From Desmodesmus armatus (taxonomy: Eukaryota; Chlorophyta; Chlorophyceae; Sphaeropleales; Scenedesmaceae), in the NCBI GenBank assembly GCA_007449985.2, contig VIIQ02000107.1, forward strand, positions 91,009 through 155,008: 64,000 nt of DNA, read 5' to 3'. Of the stretch, positions 47,301-57,767 are shown piece by piece (position 1 is the first letter of the stretch; every line of letters starts with the position of its first letter). The notes below the pieces were generated by a model, which saw nothing but the letters and a program-made list of their open reading frames with translations, did not search any database and was not told where the DNA came from. The translations under genes were made by a program, and so were the position numbers.

Positions 47301-48654
47301 CAGCAGCCCCTGCGGATGCACCTGTGTGTGTGACCTCACCATTTGCCGAGCCAGCCTGCTGGCAGGGCGAAGTACTGTGCAGGCGTGTGTCCATGTGAGA
47401 CACATACTCCTCCCAGCTGGGCCCATGCAGGCTGAGGATGAGGGGGTTGGGTGCTGCTGTGCCTGCAGTGGTTGAGGCTGAGTTGAGGGCGGAGCTGAGG
47501 TCCCCGCTGGCCCGCAGCCAGCTGTCGGCTGGGCCCTCGACTTCGACTGACTCTGTGGCAAACTCGGCACAGCAGGAGAGGTCCGTGAGGTCCTGGGGAG
47601 CAGCAGCAGCAGCAGCAGGGACGGCAGCAGTGACAGCAGTATGTCAGGACTGTACGTGTGGCATGAAGTGGGAGTGAGTAGCAGAGGTCGAACCAGCGGG
47701 AGGTGTTGTGAGTTGAACCAGCAGGAGGTGCTGGTGGGCAGCGGGGTTGGAGTGCCTGTGGTTTGCAAGCAAGGACGCTGCTGAGTGCAGGGCCAGCCAT
47801 GCTGGCTTGGTGTTAAACCTATGAGTTGCATCAAGCATGTACATACAGTATCATCACGCCATTGATGATGGTGACAGGGCAATTCATTGATGATTGTGGC
47901 AGGGTGTGTGAGACAGCAGTGGAGGTATTGCAGGCATCCACCCGCCCCACCTGCAGTGTAGTGCCATGTGGCTGTGCAGCAGTGGAAGCGGGAGCTCCCT
48001 GCTGGGATGGTGACAGCAGCAGCAGGTTGTCTGCTGCCACACCTTCCATCGCCTCCATTGCCTCAATGCTGTTGGTCTCATCACACCTGTGAAGAGCACA
48101 GGGACATGCAGCTGGAGTGGACAACCCTGTCCTACATGTGCATGCTCAGCATGATGTGCTCAGCACGATCTCGAGCATACCTTGAAGCTGGTATGCTGTA
48201 ACAATCTGTGAACACTACGTCATGAGTTCGACCTGGCAAGATGCACCAGGAAGGCACTCTCCGCCTACTGTGATAAAGACTTTCTGCCAAGGTTGCTATG
48301 TTGGGCGTGGCGAGATACAGACGACCCAACCCACCTGGCATCTATTCCCTCTCTCAGTGCTGTGATGGCGCTGCGCCTGGCATGGGCCTTGCTGCTGTCG
48401 TTGCAACTGTCGCCCTTGAGGGGCTGCACGGATGCTGCTGTAACATCTTTGACATCGTGAGGTCCTGCGGCCTGTATGGCTACTGTCTCAAGCATTTCAT
48501 CCAGCAGCTGCTGCACGATGGCAAAGCTGGCGGGAGCACTAGGGTCATACTCCTGGGTTTGGGCCTTGAGGCTGGCTGCATGTGCAACTGCGGGTGTTGA
48601 CATACTAGATGGGTCCATTAGTGTTTTTGGCTGCTGGCTGCTGTGCTGCAGCAT
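44306..48654 (-). CDS. Ser/Ala/Gln-rich protein with a C-terminal CaaX prenylation box
   Basis: Four exons in phase: 48654-48335, 48086-47951, 47592-46409, 45791-44306; 1,041 residues. The C-terminus is SCSCKCVIM: CVIM fits the CaaX rule, with Met favouring farnesylation, and the two Cys just upstream could be palmitoylated. The protein is then expected on a membrane face. The rest is mostly disordered: Ser/Pro-rich and Arg-Ser segments (RRSGSLRSRPGSVSPR) that could be phosphorylated, poly-Ala and poly-Gln runs, and three copies of a 15-residue repeat (TWTGGSMG plus Ala). A few parts look ordered: an N-terminal helix with QQLLDEMLETVA, HGPSWEEYVSHMD in exon 3, and VQLFMDLNEEIEAEGRAAM in exon 4. 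The gene is divergent from ABC copy 2, with 446 bases between starts. The family is not recognised; a membrane scaffold role is only a guess. Confidence 0.7.
46186..46535 (-). repeat. Duplicated 3' end of exon 3 of the CaaX gene
   Basis: The last 125 or so bases of exon 3 and its donor (46409-46535, ending SGSSRRT, CTGCAG|GTAGG) have a diverged copy at about 46191-46318, downstream in the intron, which ends SGSSRKT and also has CTGCAG|GTAGG. The offset is 218 bases. The copy keeps an open frame and could serve as an alternative exon. Confidence 0.85.
47178..47306 (-). repeat. Coding tandem repeat, 45-base unit, three copies
   Basis: CCCCCATGGACCCTCCCGTC plus a GCAGCAGCAGCTGCAGCAG-type part repeats at 45-base spacing; the first two copies are nearly identical and the third diverges at its end. 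In the minus-strand frame each encodes TWTGGSMG and an alanine run. Confidence 0.9.
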
Positions 48655-49100
48655 GGCTGATGGATACAGGCTTTCTGCTGCTGAAACAGACTGGACAGAC
48701 TTGGCGCGTTAAGCGGTGATGCAGGTACAGCAAGAGCGAGATTTAGACAACATGGTGATTGATTGAGGATCGTTCATGCTGTGCCTATGCTGCTAGCAGA
48801 AGGCAAACTTTGCCCTTGGGCCCTCCTGGCTGACAGAACAGCTCCCTGTGAGACCGACAGAACAAAGCTGCAGGGAATATTGACGTAAGTAATAAGAGAT
48901 GGCGAGATGAGATGTACTCTGTCAGTCGCTTTGAATTATGTAACATGATTAGTCACTGCCCGGCTACCGCGCGTTGAATGATCAGGGTCGCACATCCGTA
49001 ACTATGGTATCAAGTGCTCACTGCACAGCACGGCAGACACACAGTACCGCAAGTTGCATTTGCCGACATCAGCAACACCATCCCCTAACCACACACCGTG
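48655..49100. promoter_or_regulatory. Divergent promoter region of the CaaX gene and ABC copy 2
   Basis: 446 bases between two start codons on opposite strands. No named element is evident. Confidence 0.45.
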
Positions 49101-52100
49101 ATGCAGCTGTGTTCTCCCGCATCGGGCACTTCTCGTCATGCCTGGCCTATGCTTAAAGCCAAAAAGAGGCTTGCGCCAATCAGGCACAGCCTTCCCCCAC
49201 AATTCAAGGCCACAAGCAGTCCTATTATCACCTCAAAATGCACTCAAGGCAGAAGGGGCACTTTGCCTCCAGCTGCTGCTGCAGCAGCAGCAGCAACGCT
49301 GAGCTATGATTCAATGAACAACTCCTACCTCAGTGACAGCAGGTCAGCAGATGCAGCAGCAGCAGCCAAGCCGGTGCCCCCTCTACCCACTCCACCCTCC
49401 TCCTCCTCAGATTGGGGGGTGCTACCCTACTTATGGCAGCTGGCCATGGCAGAAAAGCAGATGTCATGGCGGATAGGAGCAGCATTCACCTGCATGTTGG
49501 TGTCAAAGGCTGCAGGTACGTGCCTGGTGGCTGTGTGAGCACATTTGTCACAAATGCATCCATGCAGGCTGCGCAGCCACAACTTTTCTTTCAACATTGT
49601 TGACCAGCCCTGAAGGGCACTTCTGCATGCAGTGGGCCTCTCCCTGCCGTCGCAGTCTTCTCCTGCTTGACAATACAGCCAGGTTATCGTCATCCTGAAC
49701 ACATCAGCAGCTGCCAGCACGCTGACTAGCAACCTGTCCACCACATATCCCGACTGCTTGCAGGTTTGGGTGCCCCGCTGTGTTTGAAAGCAGCAGTGGA
49801 TGCGCTGTCAGCTGGAGCAGCAGCTGCGGGAGGCGGGCTGATCCCCGCAGTCCGCTGGGTGTTGTGCTTTGGGCTGTGCGGCATCTTCCAGCACCTGACT
49901 AAGGAGCTGACATACCCCACCTTCACACCAGTGTCACAGGTAGATATGCGCAGAGCTGCAGCACTCGCAGGGTGCAAACTTCTAGTCCACTTGGTGTACA
50001 CCAGGTGGCGTGGTGTATCTTCTTGATGCAGACATACCCTGCAGGGTGCAAAGCAATGGTCAAGGCAGCCCACACAGAGAGCTGCAGCACCTGCAGAGTT
50101 GCATGACGTAAAGCAGTGCACAGTCAGGCACAGTGCATGCATGGTGAAGATACAACATGCACCGGTGCTGCTCACAACACAGCGGCGCAGGGAGTATAGC
50201 AGGTGCCAGGAACTCAATGCACTCAGGTAGGCAGCACATCCCTTGTCATCCCTTGCCATCCACTGCCATCCCTTGCCATCCCCTGCCATCCCTTGCCAGC
50301 AACATCACTCTGCACTTTGTCTCGCCCGCCCTGTGTTTGCGCAGGCTGTTGCGCGGCGTGTGGCGTACCAGACGTTCAACCACGTGTTGGAGCTGGACAT
50401 CACCTTCCACATGAACAGGAGGACCGGACGGCTCAGCAGGATTCTTGAGAGAGGTACGGCATGTGCTGGCCGCTGCACAGTGACATGGGGTGCTGTCTTT
50501 GCGGCTGATAGCCAGGCAGTGCCCAGTATTTGGTGCACCGCACCTGCAGCAATGTATGGTTCAGGTTGCATACCCTGTGAGCTCACCCGCCTTCCTGTAT
50601 TCCCCAAAATATGTACTGTACTGCACTGCCTGCAGGCACCCGCAGTATCCAGATGCTGTACCGCGCTGTGCTGTTCACCTTTGCGCCCACCTTCATCGAG
50701 TTGGTGTTTGTGGTGGGCCTGTTGGCCAACCGCTTCAGCCCCATGGTGGCCCTGCTGGTGGGATGCACCTTCGCCCTGTACGTGGCCTGGACCCTGTCCA
50801 TGACGCAGGTGCGGTGACGTGGACACATTGTGTGGGTGTGGGGTGGCTGAAGGGTCTACTTTCATCTAGGCATACTGTAAACCCAGGCTGTAAGCCTAAG
50901 TGAGTGTATACACTTGTGTATGTTCACCTTCGCCCTGTACGTTGCCTGGACCCTGTCTATGACGCAGGTATGTGGTGGCAGGATGGTTATGCATGTGCAT
51001 TCAGGGGTCTTTGAACCTACACTAGCACCATACTTGTTTGTGTTAGCACCTCTGCCCTGTACGTGGCCTGGACGCTGTCCATCGACGCAGTGCTGGGTGG
51101 GGGTAATGTCGTGCATATGCATTCAGGGGTCATGTGTGTGTGTTGGCACCTTTGACCTGGTCGTGGCCAAGGCGCTGTCTATAACGCAGATGCGGTGACG
51201 CAGGCGCATTGTGTAGGTGTGGGTGGATGGAGCGTCATGCATGTGCACATAGGCATTTTGTACACTTGTGGGTGTTCGCACCTTCGCCCTGTACGTGGCC
51301 TGGACGCTGTCCATGCCGCAGGTGCGGGGTGGCGAGGGCGCCGTGCTTGTGCATTCAGGCTTACTTTAAACCTGCACTTCTGTGTGTTCGCATTTACCCT
51401 GTGCGTGCCCAAACGCTGTCTACGGCGCACATGTTTTCAAATCCCAAGGCACATTGGCAGCACCTCTGGGTGGCATCGGGAAAGAAGCTGAATGCTGTGT
51501 AAGAAGAGCTGCTAGGATGTGGCTTAGCGTCGTGCTGTGCCGTGCTGCGGTCTGTCAATTTCCGCAGGCCGCTGTTGAGGTGCGCAAGCAGGTGAATCAG
51601 CTGGACAACCTGACCACCAGCAAGGCGGTTGATGCGCTGCTCAATGCAGAGACGGTGGCACTATTTGGCAACAAGCACCTGGAGGTGAGGGGGTGGGTTC
51701 GGGGATCACCCAATCAGGGCTTTGTGTCGCCTTTGTGCATTCTGTCAGCTCACAGTGTGGGTATTTACCTCGAGCGCTCGGTTGGCGATGCAAGGTTGGA
51801 CAACTGGATGATTCGTTCTAGTTCGTTTGCTTGATGTTCTGCAACTCTTCAGCCCTGCGTTTGACTGGCACCGTGGCAGCTTGTGACGGCTGTGAAGCGT
51901 TCGTGCTGAGGGCGCAATGCTAGCTTTCACCCCCCTCCAACGCTGCTGCCACCGCCCCAAACACTGCTGCTGCTGCAGGTGCAGCAGTATGACACGTACC
52001 TGCGTGGCTACCAAGCTGCTGCCATTCAGACTGAGCGTCTGGCAGCACTGCTGAATGCAGGACAGTCTGTCATCCTGGCAGCAGGTGAGTGATCACCAAC

Positions 52101-55100
52101 GGTTGATGTCGCAATGCGGCCCCAAACCACCCACTACTACATGTGTTGCTGCTGCTCCAGCCCCCACTATGCTGCTGCTGCTGCTGCTGCCGCGTTGATC
52201 TCAGGCAGGCAGTATCTGCTGTTCTGGTCTTGTCCTGGCCTGGCCCCAGTATGGGAATATACACCAGTGACTGCTTGCTTACGGGCATGGAAGGGTGTCT
52301 TCACCCTCAGCTGCGCAGCACTGCGCAGCACCACCACCATGGTTTGCCCCAAATTGCAGGGTGTCTATGCTTCTGCCGTTCCTGCAGGCCTCACCTGTGT
52401 GATGGTGGCAGCAGTGCTGTGGGGCAGCACCGGCACAGTGGCAGCAGCAGCAGCTGCCGGGCTACGTGGTGTTGCTGCTGCGGGGGCTGCTACTGGAGCC
52501 AGTCCTGGTGACCTGGTGCTGCTGCAGGGCCTGCTGCTGCAGCTGTGGGCGCCTTTGCAGTTCCTGGGCTGGTTTTACAGGTGAGGGAAGAGGGGGCATT
52601 ATGTGTGGGGTAGGCCAGACTCCATGTGGCCACATGGTGGCCACCATGCGGTCACAGAAAGAGGTTGCGGTGAAGGGGTGTTGCAAAAGGTGCTGTAGAA
52701 TTCAATCGTGAGCAGATGGTGCCTTACATTGCTGTTGAAACAAAGTCAGTGGGTGGTGCATTGAATCAGGCCTGATTATGTCATTCTACACAAGCATCAT
52801 GTGTGTACACATGGTGTTGATGTTACCTCTTCATAAACAGTTTGACTTTGGGTGAAGAAGCTGCCTTGTGTGCTTGCTTTGCTGTGCTGTGCCTGTTGTA
52901 TGCTCCACAGGGAGGTCCGTCAGTCTCTTGTTGACATGGAGGAGTTCTTCGACATCCTCAAGACACAGAGCAGCCTACCCAGTGGCAACATCCGCCTGCC
53001 CGACATACCACCCAGCCTACAAGGCAAACTCCCAGGCACTACAGCAGCACTACCCACTGCAGCTGCTGCTGACACTATCCAGCTGCATGAAAAGGTTCCC
53101 ATGATCCACAGTAGCAACGGTACCAGCAGCAGCAGCAATGGCGCTGCCGGCAGCAGCAATGGCAGCAATGCTGGCAGCAGTAGGGACTTGGACCAGCAGG
53201 ATCTGGTCGAGGCAGCACTGTTGTTGGAGGAGCAGCAGCACCCGCAGCACCGGCAGCAGCACCAGCAGCAGCAGCAGCTGCACAACCTGGGCTCCTCATC
53301 GAGTCTTGATGTGGGCATGCCGGATCGGAGTGTGGCGATCTCTGGGCTGGGGCTGGAGGTGGACTTGGAGGATGTGAGGTTTGGGTACCAGCCGGAGCGA
53401 CAGGTGAGGGTGGTGGGGTGCTGTGTGTGAAGCTGCGCTGACCAGTGGAGATGCGAAGGTGGCCTTTCCACGCTTTGTTTGAGTGTGAGGAAGCTTGTGG
53501 ATGCAGTCGGCGTCGAAGCTGCCAGAGAGCAATCCTATCAGCCCCACATGAGGTTGCAGTACACAGTACAGTACACAATGCAGTACACAGTGCAGTACAC
53601 AGTACAGTGCAGCTTTCTGGTGGTAGCCTTGAGGCTTGTGTTGTAACATGCGGTTGTTGTGCTTTGTTATGTGTTGTGTGCAGGTGCTGCGGGGTGTGAG
53701 CATACACATCAAGCCTGGGGAGTCAGTCGCGGTGGTGGGCGCCAGTGGGAGCGGCAAGTCCACCATCCTGAAGCTCACAACGCGGCTGTACGATGCATCG
53801 AGCGGGGTGGTGAAGGTCAACGGGGTGGATGTGCGGGACTTGACAACGGACAGCCTGCGTGCTGCTATTGCAGTCGTGCCACAGGATACCGTGCTGTTCA
53901 ACGACACCATCCTGCAGAACATTAGGTAAGGCACAAACAACGAATGAAGTGGGTGGGAGTTGCCGTCAGCACACCATTTGTGCTGGGCAAGCGAGCAGAC
54001 AGGCAGGTGGAAGGCTGACTGCTCTTCCTAGCCCTAGCTGCAGTGTTTTGTTTTTGACAGCCTTGCCTGCCCCATTCCGAATGGCATGCTGCGGGCTAGC
54101 CCCAGCGTCGTTGTCTTCCTGAAAAGCCTCCCTGCATTTTGCTGGTTGGTCCAAGGAGACATATTGAGTTATTGACGTTCCCTGTGCAGGTATGGTAAGC
54201 CCACTGCAACAGATGACGAGGTCATTGCAGCTGCCAAGCTGGCACACCTGCACGACGCAGTGCTGCGCATGCCAGAGGGATACAAAACCATGGTGGGGGA
54301 GCGTGGACTCAAGCTCAGTGGTGGGGAGAAGCAGCGTGTCGCTATCGCGCGCGCGTTCCTGCGTGCGCCGCGTCTGCTGATCTGTGACGAGGCCACGTCA
54401 GCGCTGGACACTGCTACTGAGGCCAGCATACTCAGCAGCTTGGATGAGCTTGCAAGGGTAAGTTCTTGTTGTCAATACCTCTGCTGCTGCTGTGGGATGC
54501 ATTTGTCAGCGAACCGAATGCTTTTTTGCATGTTGATGAGCCTCCATCCGCCTGCGCCAGGATATGCGCAGGATTGTGCCGCATGTCTGCTCTTCGGCTT
54601 TTCCCACATGGTGCTCAGTACCGTGTGGGGTTTGCCATGGCACTTGTCAAGACACAAAAACAACACGAGGGCTTGTGCTGACCCTGGCGCTGTACTGCTG
54701 TGTCTGCCTGCTGCACAGGGTCGCACCTCCATCTTTGTGGCTCACCGGCTGAGCACTGTGTCTGGCTGTGACCGCATCCTGGTGCTGGCTGAGGGGAAGT
54801 TGGTGGAGGAGGGCAGCCATGCACAACTGCTGGAGGCGGGAGGCGTGTATGCAGGTGGGCAAGCTGACTTAACGGCATTGATGTAGTGCCTGCCCGGTTC
54901 AGAGTGACTTCGTCCGCTGGAAAACGGTTTTTTGCCTGTCATAGCAGCGTGTGGAGCCGTATAAGTTGCAAACTTCTTTACAGTTACAGTAATACAGTTG
55001 TGGCGATGTTGTTTGTGACATGCGCGTGGGCAAGTGAGGAAGTAGTGCTGCGGCTTCTGCGCCCTTTGAAAGCTGACATCGCAAGTGCGGTTGTTGCTTG

Positions 55101-55313
55101 AGCGGGTAGGAGTGTAGATACAATTTCTGTCTTTTCTCATAGTGTTGACATCTGTCGGTGTGTGTGCTGTGCTGTGTTGCTTCAGACATGTGGCGTGCCC
55201 AGGCTGAGGACCGCAGCAGCAGCAGTGATGAGGTTGATGAGGCAGAGAGTGACTCAGCACTGGTGGAACCACTGCCAGCACTCAACGGCAGGGACATGAG
55301 GCAACGGCGCTGA
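49101..55313 (+). CDS. Half-size ABC transporter, ABCB subfamily, ATM/HMT-like (copy 2)
   Basis: Twelve exons in phase: 49101-49515, 49764-49939, 50345-50453, 50636-50808, 51568-51684, 51979-52084, 52388-52580, 52911-53403, 53684-53925, 54190-54457, 54719-54854, 55186-55313; 851 residues. Eight of the twelve exons have exactly the same length as in copy 1. One transmembrane domain spans about residues 110-450; a Ser/Gln-rich linker follows; the ATPase domain has Walker [10 protein letters not shown] (about 614), VPQD, LSGGEKQ (about 717), [12 protein letters not shown] (about 740) and AHRLST (about 774), all intact. An ATP-driven exporter working as a homo- or heterodimer is expected; a heterodimer with copy 1 is possible. 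It ends DMRQRR, lacking copy 1's basic extension. The start is the first ATG after a GTG; the N-terminus has scattered Arg and Lys and could be a mitochondrial presequence. Confidence 0.9.
50765..51435 (+). repeat. Array of five decaying copies of ABC copy 2 exon 4 end
   Basis: The end of exon 4 and its donor (50765-50815, encoding [11 protein letters not shown]) is followed in the intron by copies near 50924, 51046, 51150, 51277 and 51391, spaced about 100-155 bases. They decay unevenly: the 50924 and 51277 copies keep CAG|GT donors; the others have lost them. Confidence 0.9.
53555..53620. repeat. CAGTA/CAGTG pentamer microsatellite
   Basis: ACACAGTACAGTACACAATG and similar words in the intron before exon 9 of ABC copy 2; the same pentamer family as at 3.5 and 6.2 kb. 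Confidence 0.7.
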
Positions 55314-55480
55314 AGGCAGAAGCTGTCATGCCTTGGTTGCAACAGGGGCACAACTCCTCATGCTGTGGCTCGCAGCAACAGCGGGTTGACAAACAGGCCA
55401 TGAGGCAGCTGCCTTGCCCAAAGAGGAGAGTATGCCTACAGTGCTGAGGTGCCTGCAGGATTTGGGGTTCAGCATTTACG

Positions 55481-55512
55481 CCTAAACCCTGAATCTTAAA
55501 CCCTAAACCCTG
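55481..55512. repeat. Interstitial telomere-like repeat (CCCTAAA type)
   Basis: CCTAAACCCT, then after a short gap TTAAACCCTAAACCCT. This is the TTTAGGG plant-type motif in reverse, not the TTTTAGGG form of Chlamydomonas reinhardtii. Only about three units, so chance or a small insertion are both possible. Confidence 0.55.
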
Positions 55513-56850
55513 CAGGGCTTTTTGGCCACAGTTGCCGCACGGCTGCTGGTGCCCTTGCACTGGCCAGGTCCTGTGTGCCCTATCGTCAGGATCGACATGT
55601 GTTTCTAGTGTGCCTTTTGATGTGCAACATCAGTGATGTGCTGCTATGCAATGTGGCAAGCATGACAGTTTTGCACCTAGAGCCTTGCAGTGTTTGAATC
55701 AGCAGGATGCAGCGCCTCCCTCCCTTTTGTGTCGTGCTTTGTATTGTTCATGCCCAATCACAAGCATTCATGTGTAGGCTTTGGGATGTGAAGCAACTGC
55801 AGCTGCCTCAAAAATAATGGTTTGTCATGCCTGTGTGCACGTAGTGCGGCTGGTTTTGTGAGCATAGTCATGCTGACACATTTTCAGGGTTGGAAGGCGC
55901 ACACTTGCCACTTGACTGGCATGTTTTTAACCGCAAGGTTCTTTTCACTTCGGGTTAGGTCCTGGCTCCTGTTGTATTTTTTGATGTTGACGCCGTTGTG
56001 ATTGTGTGGCTGTACCTTTTGTTGTTTGGGGTCTGTTTTTGTGCACAGGCGCATGCTTCATGGGCAAAGATGTGATGCGAGTCTGTATCGGTGTCTTCAC
56101 TCAGTCGCACAAGGCAGGTGTATATGTGTGTGCCTGTTTGGGCCAGGCATAGTATGAGCACAGGTGCTGTTGGTTGGCAGTCTGTCGTATGCGCCACACA
56201 CAGCCCCCCGCCTTGAAGGCACTGTGGCTTGGCAGTGGCAGTTGTTTTGTCGTGGTGAAGGCAATTGCCAGCTGCTGCTGTGGTGCACAGGCATCTATTC
56301 TCTGCAGAGGCGGAACAAGTGACTTACTAAGTATGATACTGAACTACTAGTGCAGCGTCGCCGTGGCTCGTCAGCTGTTTAGCAGATATGTGCTTTTTTT
56401 GCAGCGGCACAGTGCCCACACTCATTTTGATGCAGGGCTGACATGTGTATGCGGCATGTCCTTTTGCTGTTCATCCTATCACATGCACCAGTGTGTTTCT
56501 GGCTGCTGTGGCTGTTCATAGCCGTTTTCATGTGTTGTGCCAGATTCACAACCTGCCTGCCTTCTTTTGCCTACTAGGCCCATGATGGGCTGCTGCAGTG
56601 GCAGCGATGTTGGAAGTTGCAGTTGCTGCATTGGCTGGTCATCTTTTCACTTGCACCCTTGTGCATGTTGGGAATACCTTGCAGACGAATTGCATGCAGC
56701 GTGCACACCGACAGGCCCACGACTGTGGGCTGTATGCCACATCGTTGGTGATGCTGACCGGGCGGCTGCTCAAGATAGTAACTCTGCCTGTATGTTGGCA
56801 AAGATGATGTTTGAGCAGAAACTGCGGCAGCAGCCGTTAGCAGGTGTTAC

Positions 56851-56910
56851 AGGAGTGCTCAGGCCATGCTGGTCCAAAGTGGGAGTGCTCAGGCCATGCT
56901 GGTCCAAAGT
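56851..56910. repeat. Two tandem copies of a 30-base unit
   Basis: GGAGTGCTCAGGCCATGCTG followed by GTCCAAAGT occurs twice back to back, with a single difference at the first base. Confidence 0.9.
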
Positions 56911-57189
56911 GGGAGGAGGGAAGTGTATTTGATGATGCTACGCGTCGACGCACACAATCCTCTCAACATACTTATCCTCAGCACGACATCATGCCAGCAG
57001 CGTCAAACTGCAATTAAGCATGATGCATCAGCAAAGACACCAGCAAACAAGCTGAAACAACCCTACCAATGGTCACAGGTTGAACCTGCGCAGCTTGCGC
57101 CGATCTCAAACCGGGCTGGCGGGTTGCTAGTAGCCATCAGTGAGATGCATCACGGTGCCGAGTGCGTGGTATGCATGTACATACAGACT

Positions 57190-57535
57190 GCTTCGCAAAG
57201 CATCGTAAAGTGCTGCAAATTGTCGCAAAGCGTCGCAAAGTATCTAAACGTGCTGGAAAATGTTGCAACCCGTCGCAGAGTATCGCAAAGAGTCGCATGG
57301 AGTCGCAAAGAGCTGCAACAATGTCGCAGAGTATCACAAAGAGTCGCATGGAGTCGCAAAGAGCTGCAACAATGTCGCAAAGCGTCGCATGGAGTCGCAA
57401 AGAGCTGCAACAATGTCGCAAAGCGTCGCATGGAGTCGCAAAGAGGTGCAACAATGTCGCAAAGCGCCGCAAAGAGCTGCAACAATGTCGCAAAGAGTCG
57501 CCAAGTGTCGCAAAGCATCGCATAGTGTCGCAATT
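57190..57535. repeat. GTCGCAAAG minisatellite
   Basis: Interleaved GTCGCAAAG, GTCGCATGGA and AGCTGCAACAAT words repeat over about 340 bases with a higher-order unit near 41 bases. Nine-base periodicity leaves frames open on both strands, giving Lys/Ser/Arg-rich or Leu/Cys/Arg-rich artefact peptides. Confidence 0.9.
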
Positions 57536-57767
57536 GGCACTTCTGCAGTGCTGGCACATTCAGGTTCGACATGGAAACAGATCACAGCACTGCAAAAACA
57601 CAGTATCCGGCGTCCACAGGCTCACACCCCAAATCAGGACTAGTCCCAGGTAGTATAGAGTAGCTGTACAAAGCAGCAAACCCCAAAGAGCACACATGCA
57701 GCTGTGTATCACGACCACCTGTGCATATGCCGTCGCAAACGTCATACACAGTGTGGGATGGGATTGG

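Larger units (their letters stand above)
55314..57767. other. Intergenic region between convergent genes, with repeats
   Basis: Holds the 3' flanks of ABC copy 2 (+) and the hydrolase-like gene (-), a telomere-like patch, a 30-base tandem repeat and a GTCGCAAAG satellite. Open frames inside the satellite exist on both strands and are a product of its periodicity. No gene is supported. Confidence 0.5.

Noticed and set aside
46760..47398. Plus-strand frame of 212 residues opposite the CaaX gene
   Set aside because: The minus strand gives one consistent four-exon model with Ser-Pro-rich protein and a CaaX end; the plus frame is Leu/Pro/Ala-rich complement with no exon context.
53555..53620. CAGTA tract considered as a transposon end
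   Set aside because: It is a plain pentamer microsatellite with no terminal repeat or target-site duplication.
57162..57653. Frames of 120-160 residues on both strands
   Set aside because: Products of the nine-base satellite periodicity, open in several registers.
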